Source: Candidatus Aquidulcis sp.
GTDB taxonomy: Bacteria; Chloroflexota; Anaerolineae; UBA4142
DNA: 64,000 nt
Assembly (NCBI GenBank): GCA_020723345.1
Contig: DYJA01000008.1
Span: 1-64,000 of the forward strand
Direction: 5' to 3'
Part shown: one piece after another, positions 52,947-61,624 of the stretch
Layout: each line of letters opens with the position of its first letter
Numbering within the stretch: the first letter of the stretch is position 1
Notes under the pieces: generated by a model
The model's input: only the letters and a program-made list of their open reading frames with translations
Database searches by the model: none
Told to the model about the DNA's origin: nothing
Program-made: the position numbers and the translations under genes

Positions 52947-53071
52947 GTCATTGCGAGGACCGTTTTTGTCCGAAGCAATCCCCAAGCCGCAGTTTGGAGA
53001 TTGCTTCGTCGCATCCTTCGACTCCGCAGCAGAAAACGCTGCTCCGCTCAGGACGCTCCTCGCAATGACAC
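52947..53071. repeat. ATTGCGAGGACC...CTCGCAATGACA hairpin repeat
   Basis: TCATTGCGAGGACC at one end pairs with CTCCTCGCAATGACA at the other. Inner GAAGCAATCCCCAAG and TTTGGAGATTGCTTC also pair. It lies within the exporter operon between adaptor and ATPase. Confidence 0.75.
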
Positions 53072-53081
53072 CTGAGCGGCT

Positions 53082-54458
53082 TTACTTGGTGGCGATTGTG
53101 CCAGTGCTTACGGTCTCACCCAGTTGCAACCCGCTTTTGATCTCGACGAGCGATGTGCCCTTCAAACCGATCTCGACGGGGCGCAGCGACAATTGCTGCT
53201 TCTCATCCACGACGAACACCGCGTATTGACTCGCGCCCATCGGGCGCACCGCGTCCACAGGCACTGTGAGCACCTGCATCGCCGCGGCGGCGGTCACTTT
53301 GGCGCTGCCGTTCATTCCAACCTTTAGCGACGGTGCGGGATTCTTCAGTTCGGCAATCGCATACAACGTCGAGACACCATTGACCATGACGATGGCTGGG
53401 CTTATCTCCACGATGGCCCCTTGCGATGTCTGATCAGGCAACGCATCGAAGGTCACATCCACAGGGTATCCGAGCGCGGCTTTGCTCGCGTCGGTTTCGT
53501 CAATCGCGATTTGCACCCAGGATTTGCTCACGTCTATCAGAGTCATAACAGGCGCGGTGCCGACGACTTGCCCTGCCGCCGCTTTGAGATCAGAGACGAT
53601 GCCATCGAACGGCGCGAGCAGCGTCGCCTCGGCGAGGCGCTGCTTCGCCAAATCGCGCGCGGCGCGCGCGGCAGCCACGTTCGCCTGTTGCTGCGCGATG
53701 TCGTCGTCCGTCGGCGTCAAACGCGCGAGCGCGTCTTTGGCTTGCGTGATCTGCGCCTGCGCGGCTTGCAACTGCGCGTTCGTCGGACTCAGTTTCGCGT
53801 TGTACGCCGCAACCGCTTTTTGGTACGCCAGCGTCGCGTTCTGCAATTGCAACGATTGCGACGTCATGCCGATGCTCGGATTCAACGCGCCGCCGATCTT
53901 GTCGTACGCGGCTTGCGCTTGATCGAGCGCGGCTTTTGCCATCGCGACATCGCTCTGCGCGATCGCGACATCGTTTGGATCGGGGTGCAAAAGTTTATCG
54001 TACGCCGCGTTCGCCGAGTTCAGATTCGCTTGCGCGGCGGCAAGCGCGGAAGACGTGCCGCCTTTGCGGAGCTGACTCAATTTCGATTCGGCGAGCGCGA
54101 GATTCGCGTCGGCTTGCGCGAGTTGCAATTCCAACTGCGCGGCGTCCAGTTTCGCCAGCGTCTGCCCGACTCTGACCGCGTCGCCTTGCCGCACCAATAC
54201 TTGGACGACTTGTCCACCTGATCGAAATCCCAGCCCCGCTTCGGTCATGGGGATCAAACTGGCTGTGCCAGTCGCCGTGATCGTGATGTCGCCTTTCTTG
54301 ACCTTGGCGGTTTTGAGCGTGTTTGTAGTTGCGGCTTTAGCCGCATTTTGCGGAACGACTGTTTGGTAATACCAGGTGCCGCCTAACATCGCGAGCATAA
54401 CGATCGCGAGTGCGACAATCCAGATCGCGCGAGAGGATTTGCGTTTAGAGCGAGCCAT
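53082..54458 (-). CDS. Membrane fusion protein (MacA/HlyD-like)
   Basis: This 458-residue adaptor has one N-terminal membrane helix (about 13-33) and a split lipoyl-like domain (KKGDITITATGTASLIPMTE...ATLLAPFDGIVSDLKAAAG). A long alpha-hairpin (about 120-290, many AQAA repeats) and beta-barrel and membrane-proximal domains follow. It is first in the exporter operon and passes substrate or force from MacB-like permeases across the cell wall. ATG 54458 was chosen after homology. Confidence 0.93.
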   Translation of the reverse strand: MARSKRKSSRAIWIVALAIVMLAMLGGTWYYQTVVPQNAAKAATTNTLKTAKVKKGDITITATGTASLIPMTEAGLGFRSGGQVVQVLVRQGDAVRVGQTLAKLDAAQLELQLAQADANLALAESKLSQLRKGGTSSALAAAQANLNSANAAYDKLLHPDPNDVAIAQSDVAMAKAALDQAQAAYDKIGGALNPSIGMTSQSLQLQNATLAYQKAVAAYNAKLSPTNAQLQAAQAQITQAKDALARLTPTDDDIAQQQANVAAARAARDLAKQRLAEATLLAPFDGIVSDLKAAAGQVVGTAPVMTLIDVSKSWVQIAIDETDASKAALGYPVDVTFDALPDQTSQGAIVEISPAIVMVNGVSTLYAIAELKNPAPSLKVGMNGSAKVTAAAAMQVLTVPVDAVRPMGASQYAVFVVDEKQQLSLRPVEIGLKGTSLVEIKSGLQLGETVSTGTIATK

Positions 54459-54700
54459 GCGAATTCTCCAGGTGAGGTTTTGCGTCTGTTCTTCGACCCT
54501 AACATAGCACGGGCTTGTAAGGATTTGATGAGGTTGGAATGGGGATTTGGTGTAGAGGACGTAGCAAATCGGAAGGGATCCGTCGCCCGTCCTCACCGGC
54601 TTGGCAGTTCTCTTTCTAGTGCTCTGGAAAAATTTCGAAACGCACCACGTCCGCGCGGAACCCTGCTTGCGGAAGAAAAAAATGGTTCGTCGCCAAATGG

Positions 54701-54728
54701 TTGACGGGAGCGAATAAATCCGTATAAT
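54701..54728 (+). promoter_or_regulatory. Predicted promoter of the SDR-ligase operon
   Basis: TTGACG (54701-54706), 16 bases, TATAAT (54723-54728). Confidence 0.7.
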
Positions 54729-54797
54729 ATTGGCATACGAATTCGCATCGCGCCAGTTTTGATTTGCTTCAAAGGAGAAGCGAAAATGCCAGAAACA

Positions 54798-54846
54798 AAA
54801 CGCGCCCCAAGGTTTGCCGAGTCACGCAATCCTTTGGGCGCGTTTG
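54798..54846 (+). promoter_or_regulatory. Leader hairpin upstream of the SDR gene
   Basis: AACGCGCCCCAAGG pairs with CCTTTGGGCGCGTT with one mismatch; inside, TTGC pairs with GCAA. It may act as an attenuator. The hairpin at 4461-4508 has the same plan with different stem bases. Confidence 0.5.
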
Positions 54847-54866
54847 CTGTTTAGCAGGAGCACGCC

Positions 54867-55802
54867 ATGTCCCCCAACAATGTCACTCCCATTCGTTTCG
54901 ACGATCGAGTCGCGATTGTGACCGGCGCGGGCGGCGGGCTGGGTCGCGCGTACGCGCGCGCGCTCGCCGAACGCGGCGCGCGCGTCGTCGTCAACGATCT
55001 TGGCTGCGCGCGCGATGGCGCGGGCGACGCGCGCGATTCGGCGGACACTGTCGTCGCGGAAATTCGCGCCGCCGGAGGGCAAGCCGTCGCGAACTACGAT
55101 TCGGTCGCCACGCCGGAAGGCGGCGCGCAAATCGTGCAAACCGCGCTGCAAGCGTTTGGACGCGTCGACATTTTGATCAACAACGCCGGCATCATTCGCG
55201 ACAAGACCTTTCCCAAAATGACGCCGGAGATGTGGCAGCAAGTCGTCGCGGCGCATTTGAACGGCGCGTACCACGTCACGCACCCGACATTCCTCACGAT
55301 GCGCGATCAAAATTACGGGCGCATCGTCTTCACGACGTCGTCGGCGGGACTCTTCGGCAATTTTGGACAGACGAACTACGGCGCGGCAAAGATGGGTCTC
55401 GTCGGCTTTATGCATTGCTTGAAATTGGAGGGCGAACGCTACAATATCAATGTCAACTGCGTCGCGCCGCTCGCGTTCACGCGCATCAACGCCGAAATCA
55501 TTCCCGAAAATTTGCAGGCGTCGCTCAAGCCGGAGTACGTCGCGCCACTCGTGTTGTACTTGTGCGCGCGCGAATGTTCCGTCAGCGGCAACATCTACAA
55601 CGCGGCGATGGGATATTTCAGCCGCACCGCGCTCGTGACCAGCCCGACGGTGCAAATCAGCGCGCCGGGAAAAATTCCAACGGTCGAAGAAATTCACCGA
55701 CACTGGAATTCGATTGACGCAGTGGGCGATCAAGTTTTCAACGATGCGGTCAGCGCGTTGTTTGCAATGACGCCGTCAGAGCGAAACGAGGAGAGTGGAT
55801 AG
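54867..55802 (+). CDS. Short-chain dehydrogenase (hydroxyacyl-CoA dehydrogenase type)
   Basis: This 311-residue NAD(P)-dependent oxidoreductase is related to the dehydrogenase domain of peroxisomal multifunctional enzyme 2. The nucleotide loop is VTGAGGGLGRAYARALAERG. NNAG and the catalytic Ser, Tyr and Lys are in FTTSSAGLFGNFGQTNYGAA and the following KMG. It has a C-terminal extension after the core. It is followed 64 bp later by an acyl-CoA ligase, suggesting fatty or aromatic acid metabolism. ATG 54867 after AGGAG. Confidence 0.92.
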   Translation: MSPNNVTPIRFDDRVAIVTGAGGGLGRAYARALAERGARVVVNDLGCARDGAGDARDSADTVVAEIRAAGGQAVANYDSVATPEGGAQIVQTALQAFGRVDILINNAGIIRDKTFPKMTPEMWQQVVAAHLNGAYHVTHPTFLTMRDQNYGRIVFTTSSAGLFGNFGQTNYGAAKMGLVGFMHCLKLEGERYNINVNCVAPLAFTRINAEIIPENLQASLKPEYVAPLVLYLCARECSVSGNIYNAAMGYFSRTALVTSPTVQISAPGKIPTVEEIHRHWNSIDAVGDQVFNDAVSALFAMTPSERNEESG

Positions 55803-55866
55803 GAAATGTTTTTGCGACAGTCGGCGGTCTGCTGTCGGCGGTCGTGTTTTCAAGGAGGAGGAGCCA

Positions 55867-57555
55867 ATGGAGGCATCATTTCCCAAACCCTGGGTCAGGT
55901 TCTACGAACCCGGCGTACCCGAAACCGTGGAGATTCCGTCGCACACACTCCACGAATCGCTGACGATGGCTACCGCAAAGTATCCGACGAGTACTGCGAT
56001 CATCTTCTTCGACAAAAAGATGACGTGGCGCGAACTCGACGCGGCGGTCACGCGCTTTGCGGCGGCGCTGCAAGGACTCGGCATCAAACGCGGCGACCGC
56101 GTCATGCTGTACATGCCGAACACGCCGCATTTCGTCATCGCATTTTACGGCGTGCTGCGCGCGGGCGGCATCGTCGTTCCGGCGAATCCGCAGTACGTTC
56201 CGCGCGAACTGGCGTACCAGGCGAACGACAGCGGCGCGGAGACGATTGTCGCGCTCACAATGTCGTGGAAGACGATCAAGGAAGCGCGCAGTCAAACGCC
56301 CTTCAAGCGCGTGATCCTCGGCAACATCAAAGAATATTTTCCGCCGCTGCTTAAATTCTTATTCACCGTTGCGAAAGAAAAGAAAGACGGACATCGTCCC
56401 GATTTACGCGGCGAGCCGGGCATTTACGATTTCCAATCGCTGCTGCAAAATGATCGTACGCTCGCGCCAATCCAAGTCGCGCAAAACGACATCGCGGTGC
56501 TGGGCTACACCGGCGGCACGACCGGCGTGTCGAAAGGTGCGATGCTCAGCCATCGCAACCTGGTCGCGCAAGCCGCGATCACGCTCGCGTGGTTCCCCGC
56601 GAAAGAACCGGGCAAAGATGTGTTTATGGGCGCGCTGCCACTCTTCCACAGTTTCGGTTTGACGTGCGTGATGAACACCGGCGTACACAACGGCGCGGCG
56701 ATGGTGCTCGTGCCGAATCCGCGCGATTTGCCCAGCGTGCTGACCGCCGCGCACAAACATCGCCCCACGATTTTTGCCGGCGTGCCGACGATGTACGCGG
56801 CGATCAACAATCGTCCCGATTTGAAAAAGTACGATCTGACTTCGATCAAAAGTTGCACGAGCGGCGCGGCGGCGCTCCCGCTCGAAGTGCAGACCGTTTT
56901 CGAGCGCATCACCGGCGGCAAGTTGGTTGAGGGGTACGGGCTCACCGAAACGTGTTCGCCCACGCACATCAATCCTTTGTCCGGCACGCGTAAAATCGGG
57001 ACGATTGGTGTACCACTGCCGAACACGCTCTCCAAAATTGTCGACGCCGAAACCGGCAAAGATTGTCCCAGCGGCGAAATCGGCGAGATCGCGATCCAAA
57101 GTCCGCAAGTGATGTTGGGTTATTGGAACAAGCCCGACGAAACCGCGAAGGTGCTGCTCGACGGAAAATGGTTTTTGACCGGCGATCTGGGGAAAATGGA
57201 CGAGGACGGTTTCTTCACCGTCGTGGATCGCAAAAAAGATATGTTCATCGTCGGCGGATTCAACGTCTACCCGCGCGAAATCGAAGAAGTGCTGTACCAA
57301 CATCCCAAGGTGCTGGAAGCCGCCGCCATCGGCATTCCTGATCTCGCGCGCGGGGAAAATATCAAGGCGTACGTCGTACTCAAGCCGGGCGAGACGACGA
57401 CGGCGGAGGAGATTATCGCGTATTGCCGGGAGAACCTCACGCGCTACAAAGTGCCGCGCGAAGTGGAATTTCGCGACGCGCTGCCCAAAACGATGGTGGG
57501 CAAAATTCTGCGCCGCGCGCTGCGCGATGAAGAGTTAGCGAAGAAGGTGAGTTGA
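55867..57555 (+). CDS. Long-chain acyl-CoA ligase
   Basis: This 562-residue member of the ANL adenylate-forming superfamily activates a carboxylic acid to its CoA thioester. The P-loop is LGYTGGTTGVSKGAMLSHRN, then VEGYGLTETCSPTHINPLSG, the Asp motif WFLTGDLGKMDEDGFFTVVD and the hinge RKKDMFIVGGFNVYPREIEE. The conserved Lys is near the C-terminus (PKTMVGKILRRALRDEE). The start ATG 55867 follows AAGGAGGAGG. It is likely cotranscribed with the dehydrogenase. Confidence 0.95.
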   Translation: MEASFPKPWVRFYEPGVPETVEIPSHTLHESLTMATAKYPTSTAIIFFDKKMTWRELDAAVTRFAAALQGLGIKRGDRVMLYMPNTPHFVIAFYGVLRAGGIVVPANPQYVPRELAYQANDSGAETIVALTMSWKTIKEARSQTPFKRVILGNIKEYFPPLLKFLFTVAKEKKDGHRPDLRGEPGIYDFQSLLQNDRTLAPIQVAQNDIAVLGYTGGTTGVSKGAMLSHRNLVAQAAITLAWFPAKEPGKDVFMGALPLFHSFGLTCVMNTGVHNGAAMVLVPNPRDLPSVLTAAHKHRPTIFAGVPTMYAAINNRPDLKKYDLTSIKSCTSGAAALPLEVQTVFERITGGKLVEGYGLTETCSPTHINPLSGTRKIGTIGVPLPNTLSKIVDAETGKDCPSGEIGEIAIQSPQVMLGYWNKPDETAKVLLDGKWFLTGDLGKMDEDGFFTVVDRKKDMFIVGGFNVYPREIEEVLYQHPKVLEAAAIGIPDLARGENIKAYVVLKPGETTTAEEIIAYCRENLTRYKVPREVEFRDALPKTMVGKILRRALRDEELAKKVS

Positions 57556-57560
57556 AATCA

Positions 57561-57600
57561 AGAAACCAGGTTTCCGCCGAAGGCGAGAAACCTGGTTTCT
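57561..57600. terminator. AGAAACCAGGTTTC hairpin, two-way terminator
   Basis: AGAAACCAGGTTTC pairs with GAAACCTGGTTTCT around CGCCGAAGGCG, between convergent genes. Confidence 0.65.
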
Positions 57601-57604
57601 CAAT

Positions 57605-58321
57605 TTATTCCAGGTTGTCGACGCGTTCGCGCTGACGGTGCTCGACCGACGCGAAGGTGAGATAGCACACCAACACGAACGCGGCGAACAGAAACGTAAA
57701 GCCGAACGCGCCGGGATTCTGAACCGGATGCGCGAGCCGCGCGACGATATCCGCGATCACGCTGCGCGGTCGCAAGAACATGTCCCACGAATTCCAATTG
57801 AGAAAACGCCCCAGGTAAATTCCAAAACCGCACGCGCCAATCGCGCCGAACGCGAACAACCAGCCGATGACACGCCCGCAATAATCGCGCACGACGTTCT
57901 GCATCGCGTTGAGCGACGCGACTGCGAGGAACAAGCCCGTCCACGCGAACGAGGCAAGCATCGTGATGTCGTACCACAGCGGAATCGGTTTGCGCTCGCC
58001 GACCCAGTCGAGATGCCACAGATCGGTGACGATGTACGGCGCGTTCGGCAGAAACAACAACCACAGCGCGCTCGGCAGGAGCAGCAGCCACCAACGGCGC
58101 GGAAAGCGTTCGTGCAATAGCGCGATCAGCAGACTACACCCGTACGGAATCCACGCGAGAAACAAATTCCACACGAGAAAACGATACGCGCTGCTGTGAC
58201 TGAGATAGACGCGTCCCGCAAAAATCGCGACCGCGAGCAGACTCGACAGGACGAGCGGATACAACAAGTGGTTGACGCAAAAGCGATGGCTGCGACGGAG
58301 CAGGCGGACAAGATTGGACAT
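57605..58321 (-). CDS. DUF1361 membrane protein
   Basis: This 238-residue protein has about six membrane helices and the DUF1361 pattern: NLFLAWIPYGCSLLIALLHE, LWLLFLPNAPYIVTDLWHL and FGAIGACGFGIYLGRFLNWN. The family is present in Firmicutes and Chloroflexota and has no established role. It starts at ATG 58321. The C-terminus is charged and cytosolic. Confidence 0.9.
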   Translation of the reverse strand: MSNLVRLLRRSHRFCVNHLLYPLVLSSLLAVAIFAGRVYLSHSSAYRFLVWNLFLAWIPYGCSLLIALLHERFPRRWWLLLLPSALWLLFLPNAPYIVTDLWHLDWVGERKPIPLWYDITMLASFAWTGLFLAVASLNAMQNVVRDYCGRVIGWLFAFGAIGACGFGIYLGRFLNWNSWDMFLRPRSVIADIVARLAHPVQNPGAFGFTFLFAAFVLVCYLTFASVEHRQRERVDNLE

Positions 58322-58436
58322 TCAAACCTCCTGAAAGTCAAAAGTACCAAGTCGAAAGTAAAAAGTATGTCGGTAAGATTATAGCGGAAACGCCCCAGAT
58401 CGCCAAGAGTACTTTTCACTTTGGATTTGCGACTCG

Positions 58437-60575
58437 TCACTTGAACGTCATAATCGCCGAGGGGTTGCTCGTCTCATGCGCGATGGTGATACCTTCCGTC
58501 ATTAATTGCTGTCCGCTACATCGCGCTGATAACGCGCGATCACTCGATTCGATTTGATAAACTGTTTGCGGATCGAGTCCCTTGAGAATTACTTTCCGAT
58601 CACCGAACGCGTCCGCACCCTGAAAGAAAAAGATGACGCCGCGCCGCGACCCAGGATTGTAGAACTCGACCGCGTCCGGCTCGCGCGGCGGGCGCAAATT
58701 CGGCGGCGCGATCAGATCGGCTTGCGGCAGCAAGCGATAGACGCGGCTCGCGCGCAGAATCGGACGCAACGATTTGTAGCGCGCGATTTCTTCCCGGATG
58801 ATCGCGCGTTGCTCTGGCGACAAAACGCTCAACGTCACCGACACGCCGAACGCGCCCATCATCCGACTGCGTAACCACGCGCGCAACACGCCCGGCTCCG
58901 CTTGACCGATGTGTTCCCAGTACGATTCGACGAGCCACGCATTCAGGTACTCCGGCGGAAACGGATAACTCGCGCCTGCGACGTAATAGCGCACGCGATA
59001 ACTCGGCTCGGTGTCGTCGGCGAGCCATTGAACGTGTGTGCGGCGCAGCAAGCCGTAATCCATCCGATGTCCGCCGCTCGCGCAATTTTCGATCACCAAC
59101 TTGGGAAACTGCTGGCGCAAATAATCGAGCACCTCGTACAAGCCGCGCGTGTACGCGTACTCGGCGTCGCGCGTTTCGTTCGGCGGATCGCACGACACCC
59201 ACGCGTTGTTGTCCCACTTGAGCCAATCTACGCGATACTCGCGGATCACGCGCGCGAGCGTTTGCTTCATCCATTCGCGCGCGTCGCGGTTGCCAAGACA
59301 AATCCGCGCGTGCGGCGGCAGATCGGGCGACGGCGCGTCAAACGATGTGCGCGGCGAGAGCCACGCGTGCGGAATTTCTGTCCCAGGTCCCGCGTATTTC
59401 AAATCGACGCGCTCGGGTTCGACCCACAAGCCAAACTTCAACCCTTTGCGATGCACGTAATCGGAAAACGCGGCGAGTCCGCTTGGAAATTTGTCGCGAT
59501 TCTCGCGCCACGTTCCCAAACCAAAACTGAAATCGGCGTTGAGCGGTGATCCTTCGTACCAACCCGCGTCGACGCAAAACGCTTCCAGCCCCAACTCCGC
59601 CGCGAGATCGACCTCGCGTTTGAGCGCAGTCTCGTCGAGGTTGACGAAACTCATGAACCAGGTATTGAAATGCGCGTACGGAAAATTCGCCGGGCGCGAT
59701 GGCATCAGGTATTGTCGCGCGAACGCGCGCATCGTATTCGCCGCGTCGTCGAGATCGCCGTTGAAAAATCCGATGAACCGGTGCGGCGTCTCGAACGATT
59801 CGCCCGGCGCAAGTTCGCGCGCGATGTCGCCGACCATCGCAAAGAGCGACGTCGTTCCATTCGCGCGGCTCGCGCGCATCCACCATGCGCCCGACCATTC
59901 GACCGCGCCGACAATCCCTTCTTGCAAGTCCGGCGCAGCCAGCGCGAACCAGCCAATATTTTCTTCGGACGAGCGCCGCGTCGAAAACACATCCTGCGTC
60001 ACGTCGTCGGAGATTTCGCGCGTCTGCAATTTCAGCGCGGCGACGCGCGGCGTATCGCCAAGATTTTCGGGCGGGACATCTACGCCGTGAACCCAATGCA
60101 AGCGCAAATTTTCCGCCGACGGTTTGAACGCCCACCAGAAATCGTTGACCGCGGTCAACGCGGCAAGCGTCACATTCCCGGCGTTTTCGACAATCGCCCA
60201 CTGTTCGATGACACTCGCGCCCGGGAACGCGACGTTGTAGAAATGAAACCGCACGTCATTGCGCGCAAGCGTAATCCGTAATTCAACGGCGCGATTTTTC
60301 AACTTGCGCGTTTTGTGTTCGACCAGCGTCCACTCTTCCGCCAACGCTGTGATCGTTTCGCCGCCGGGCACGATCAGAAACGCGGCATTGTCACTTGCGG
60401 GATCGAGCCACGCGCGTTCGGTTTGCGGATTGCGAAAATCGCGCAGACGCAAACCCTTGCCCGGCTCAAATTGCATCCGGCGATAAATCCTGTCCGTCGC
60501 AATTCCCCACGCGCGTGCGGACGCGTCGTACGCGATGAAAGCATCTTTGGATTTGGCAATGATTTTGAATGCCAT
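58437..60575 (-). CDS. Alpha-galactosidase-like GH36 enzyme
   Basis: This 712-residue protein has an N-terminal beta-supersandwich (1-300) and a TIM barrel (300-620) with the GH36 motifs. The motifs are FCVDAGWYEGS, FGLWVEPERVDLKYAG, the nucleophile in VDWLKWDNNAW, ENCASGGHRMDYGLLRRTHV and the acid/base region QWLADDTEPSYRVRYYV. A C-terminal beta domain follows. It likely hydrolyses alpha-galactosides in the cytosol, since I see no signal peptide. I chose ATG 60575. Upstream frame is REP array. Confidence 0.93.
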   Translation of the reverse strand: MAFKIIAKSKDAFIAYDASARAWGIATDRIYRRMQFEPGKGLRLRDFRNPQTERAWLDPASDNAAFLIVPGGETITALAEEWTLVEHKTRKLKNRAVELRITLARNDVRFHFYNVAFPGASVIEQWAIVENAGNVTLAALTAVNDFWWAFKPSAENLRLHWVHGVDVPPENLGDTPRVAALKLQTREISDDVTQDVFSTRRSSEENIGWFALAAPDLQEGIVGAVEWSGAWWMRASRANGTTSLFAMVGDIARELAPGESFETPHRFIGFFNGDLDDAANTMRAFARQYLMPSRPANFPYAHFNTWFMSFVNLDETALKREVDLAAELGLEAFCVDAGWYEGSPLNADFSFGLGTWRENRDKFPSGLAAFSDYVHRKGLKFGLWVEPERVDLKYAGPGTEIPHAWLSPRTSFDAPSPDLPPHARICLGNRDAREWMKQTLARVIREYRVDWLKWDNNAWVSCDPPNETRDAEYAYTRGLYEVLDYLRQQFPKLVIENCASGGHRMDYGLLRRTHVQWLADDTEPSYRVRYYVAGASYPFPPEYLNAWLVESYWEHIGQAEPGVLRAWLRSRMMGAFGVSVTLSVLSPEQRAIIREEIARYKSLRPILRASRVYRLLPQADLIAPPNLRPPREPDAVEFYNPGSRRGVIFFFQGADAFGDRKVILKGLDPQTVYQIESSDRALSARCSGQQLMTEGITIAHETSNPSAIMTFK

Positions 60576-60876
60576 GATTGCCCTTTCGTAGGACAAGTTT
60601 TCAGAACTTGTCCCTGACGGACAAATTCTGGAAATTTGCCCCACGGTACGACGTTTTTCTGTCTTCGCGCGGTTAGCTCGTAGGACAAGTTTTCAGAACT
60701 TGTCCCTGACGGACAAATTCTGGAAATGTGTCCCACGGTACGGCGACTTTCAGTCTGCGCGCGGTTAGCTCGTGGGACAAGTTTTCAGAACTTGTCTCTG
60801 ACGGACAAATTCTGGAAATTTGTCCCACGGTACGGCGACATTCTGCCCTCGCGCGGTTAGCTCGTAGGACAAGTTT
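60576..60876. other. REP array, no gene
   Basis: This stretch is essentially filled by the tandem REP units described below. Confidence 0.8.
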
Positions 60877-60889
60877 TCAGAACTTGTCC
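60587..60889. repeat. Tandem array of 92-bp REP units
   Basis: Units start at 60587, 60679, 60771 and 60863 (the last is partial), a strict 92-bp period. Each has two palindromes: GGACAAGTT with AACTTGTCC around TTCAG, and GGACAAATT with AATTTGTCC. A GCGCGGTTAGCTCGT spacer joins units. The transposase stop codon lies in the last partial unit. Confidence 0.92.
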
Positions 60890-61524
60890 ATCCGGCAGTA
60901 CGACCACTTCCAATTCTCGGGGCGTGCGACTAAACCGGCGTGGACAGGATTGTTCAACACGTACGCCACAATGCGGTTGAACTCTGCCTCATCGCGCACA
61001 ACATGGTCGTAGTTTTCATGTTGCCAGAATTCGCCTTCACGCCCTAGGATTTCGTTGGCGTTTAGAGCCGTGTACCGTTTGAGCGAATGCATGATGCCAC
61101 CAATCGCGTGATATTTGCCTTCGCTGATTTGCAACGGAGTGCAAACCAGGTGAGCATGATTCGGCATCACGCAAAAGGCGTCAAGTAGGTATTTTGCGTG
61201 ATCAAGATGATGCAAACTATTGCAGACCAATTCGGCGACACGTCCATCTCTTAGCCACCGGGGGCCACTTTGCGCTGAATCGAGCACCTTGTCCCACTTG
61301 CCAAAAAGACGGCGATGCTCTTCATCCGAGCGGCGATTTCGTTCATCGGGATCAGTAATCTTCGCGAGGCGTTTCTCCACCTGCTCGCGCTCATCTTCGA
61401 GCAATTGGAGTACCTCGATAGGGATCGACCCTGACAAGCGGCAAGTGACGAACAATGTCGCACCCGGCGGCTGAATATGCGGCAAGTGCCGGCGATAGGA
61501 TACCTTGTAATCCAAATTGCCCAT
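60877..61524 (-). CDS. REP-associated tyrosine transposase (RAYT)
   Basis: This 215-residue IS200/IS605-related Y1 transposase is of the TnpA-REP class. It has PPGATLFVTCRLSGSIPIEV, the metal-binding HxH in CVMPNHAHLVCT and the catalytic Tyr in WQHENYDHVVRDEAEFNRIV. The characteristic end is NNPVHAGLVARPENWKWSYC. It is flanked on both sides by the palindromes it probably recognises. I chose ATG 61524 with GAGGG; its TGA falls inside a REP hairpin. It appears intact. Confidence 0.95.
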   Translation of the reverse strand: MGNLDYKVSYRRHLPHIQPPGATLFVTCRLSGSIPIEVLQLLEDEREQVEKRLAKITDPDERNRRSDEEHRRLFGKWDKVLDSAQSGPRWLRDGRVAELVCNSLHHLDHAKYLLDAFCVMPNHAHLVCTPLQISEGKYHAIGGIMHSLKRYTALNANEILGREGEFWQHENYDHVVRDEAEFNRIVAYVLNNPVHAGLVARPENWKWSYCRMDKF

Positions 61525-61535
61525 CGCACCCTCTA

Positions 61536-61622
61536 GGGGACAAGTTCTGGAAACTTGTCCTACGTGGGACAAATTTCCAGAATCTGTCGATCGGGGGCAA
61601 GTTCTGAAAACTTGTCCTACGA
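61536..61622. repeat. REP palindromes 5' of the transposase
   Basis: Three palindromes of the same type (GGACAAGTT/AACTTGTCC and GGGACAAATTTCC variants) with CTACG joints. They flank the transposase on its upstream side and reach the zwf stop. Confidence 0.85.
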
Positions 61623-61624
61623 CA

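Larger units (their letters stand above)
54459..54866. other. Gap between exporter operon and SDR gene
   Basis: No proven gene. It carries a promoter (54701-54728), a leader with GGAGAAGCGAAAATG (54774-54788) and a strong hairpin (54798-54846). A 22-codon frame (54786-54854) behind AAGGAG crosses the hairpin and might be a leader peptide. Confidence 0.5.

Noticed and set aside
54480-54704. 74-codon plus-strand frame in the exporter-SDR gap
   Set aside because: No ribosome site, no recognisable domain, and it covers the exporter promoter region.
60587-60889. Regular 92-bp periodicity looked like a CRISPR array
   Set aside because: The whole unit is repeated, with no variable spacers, and the units are REP palindromes beside a RAYT transposase.
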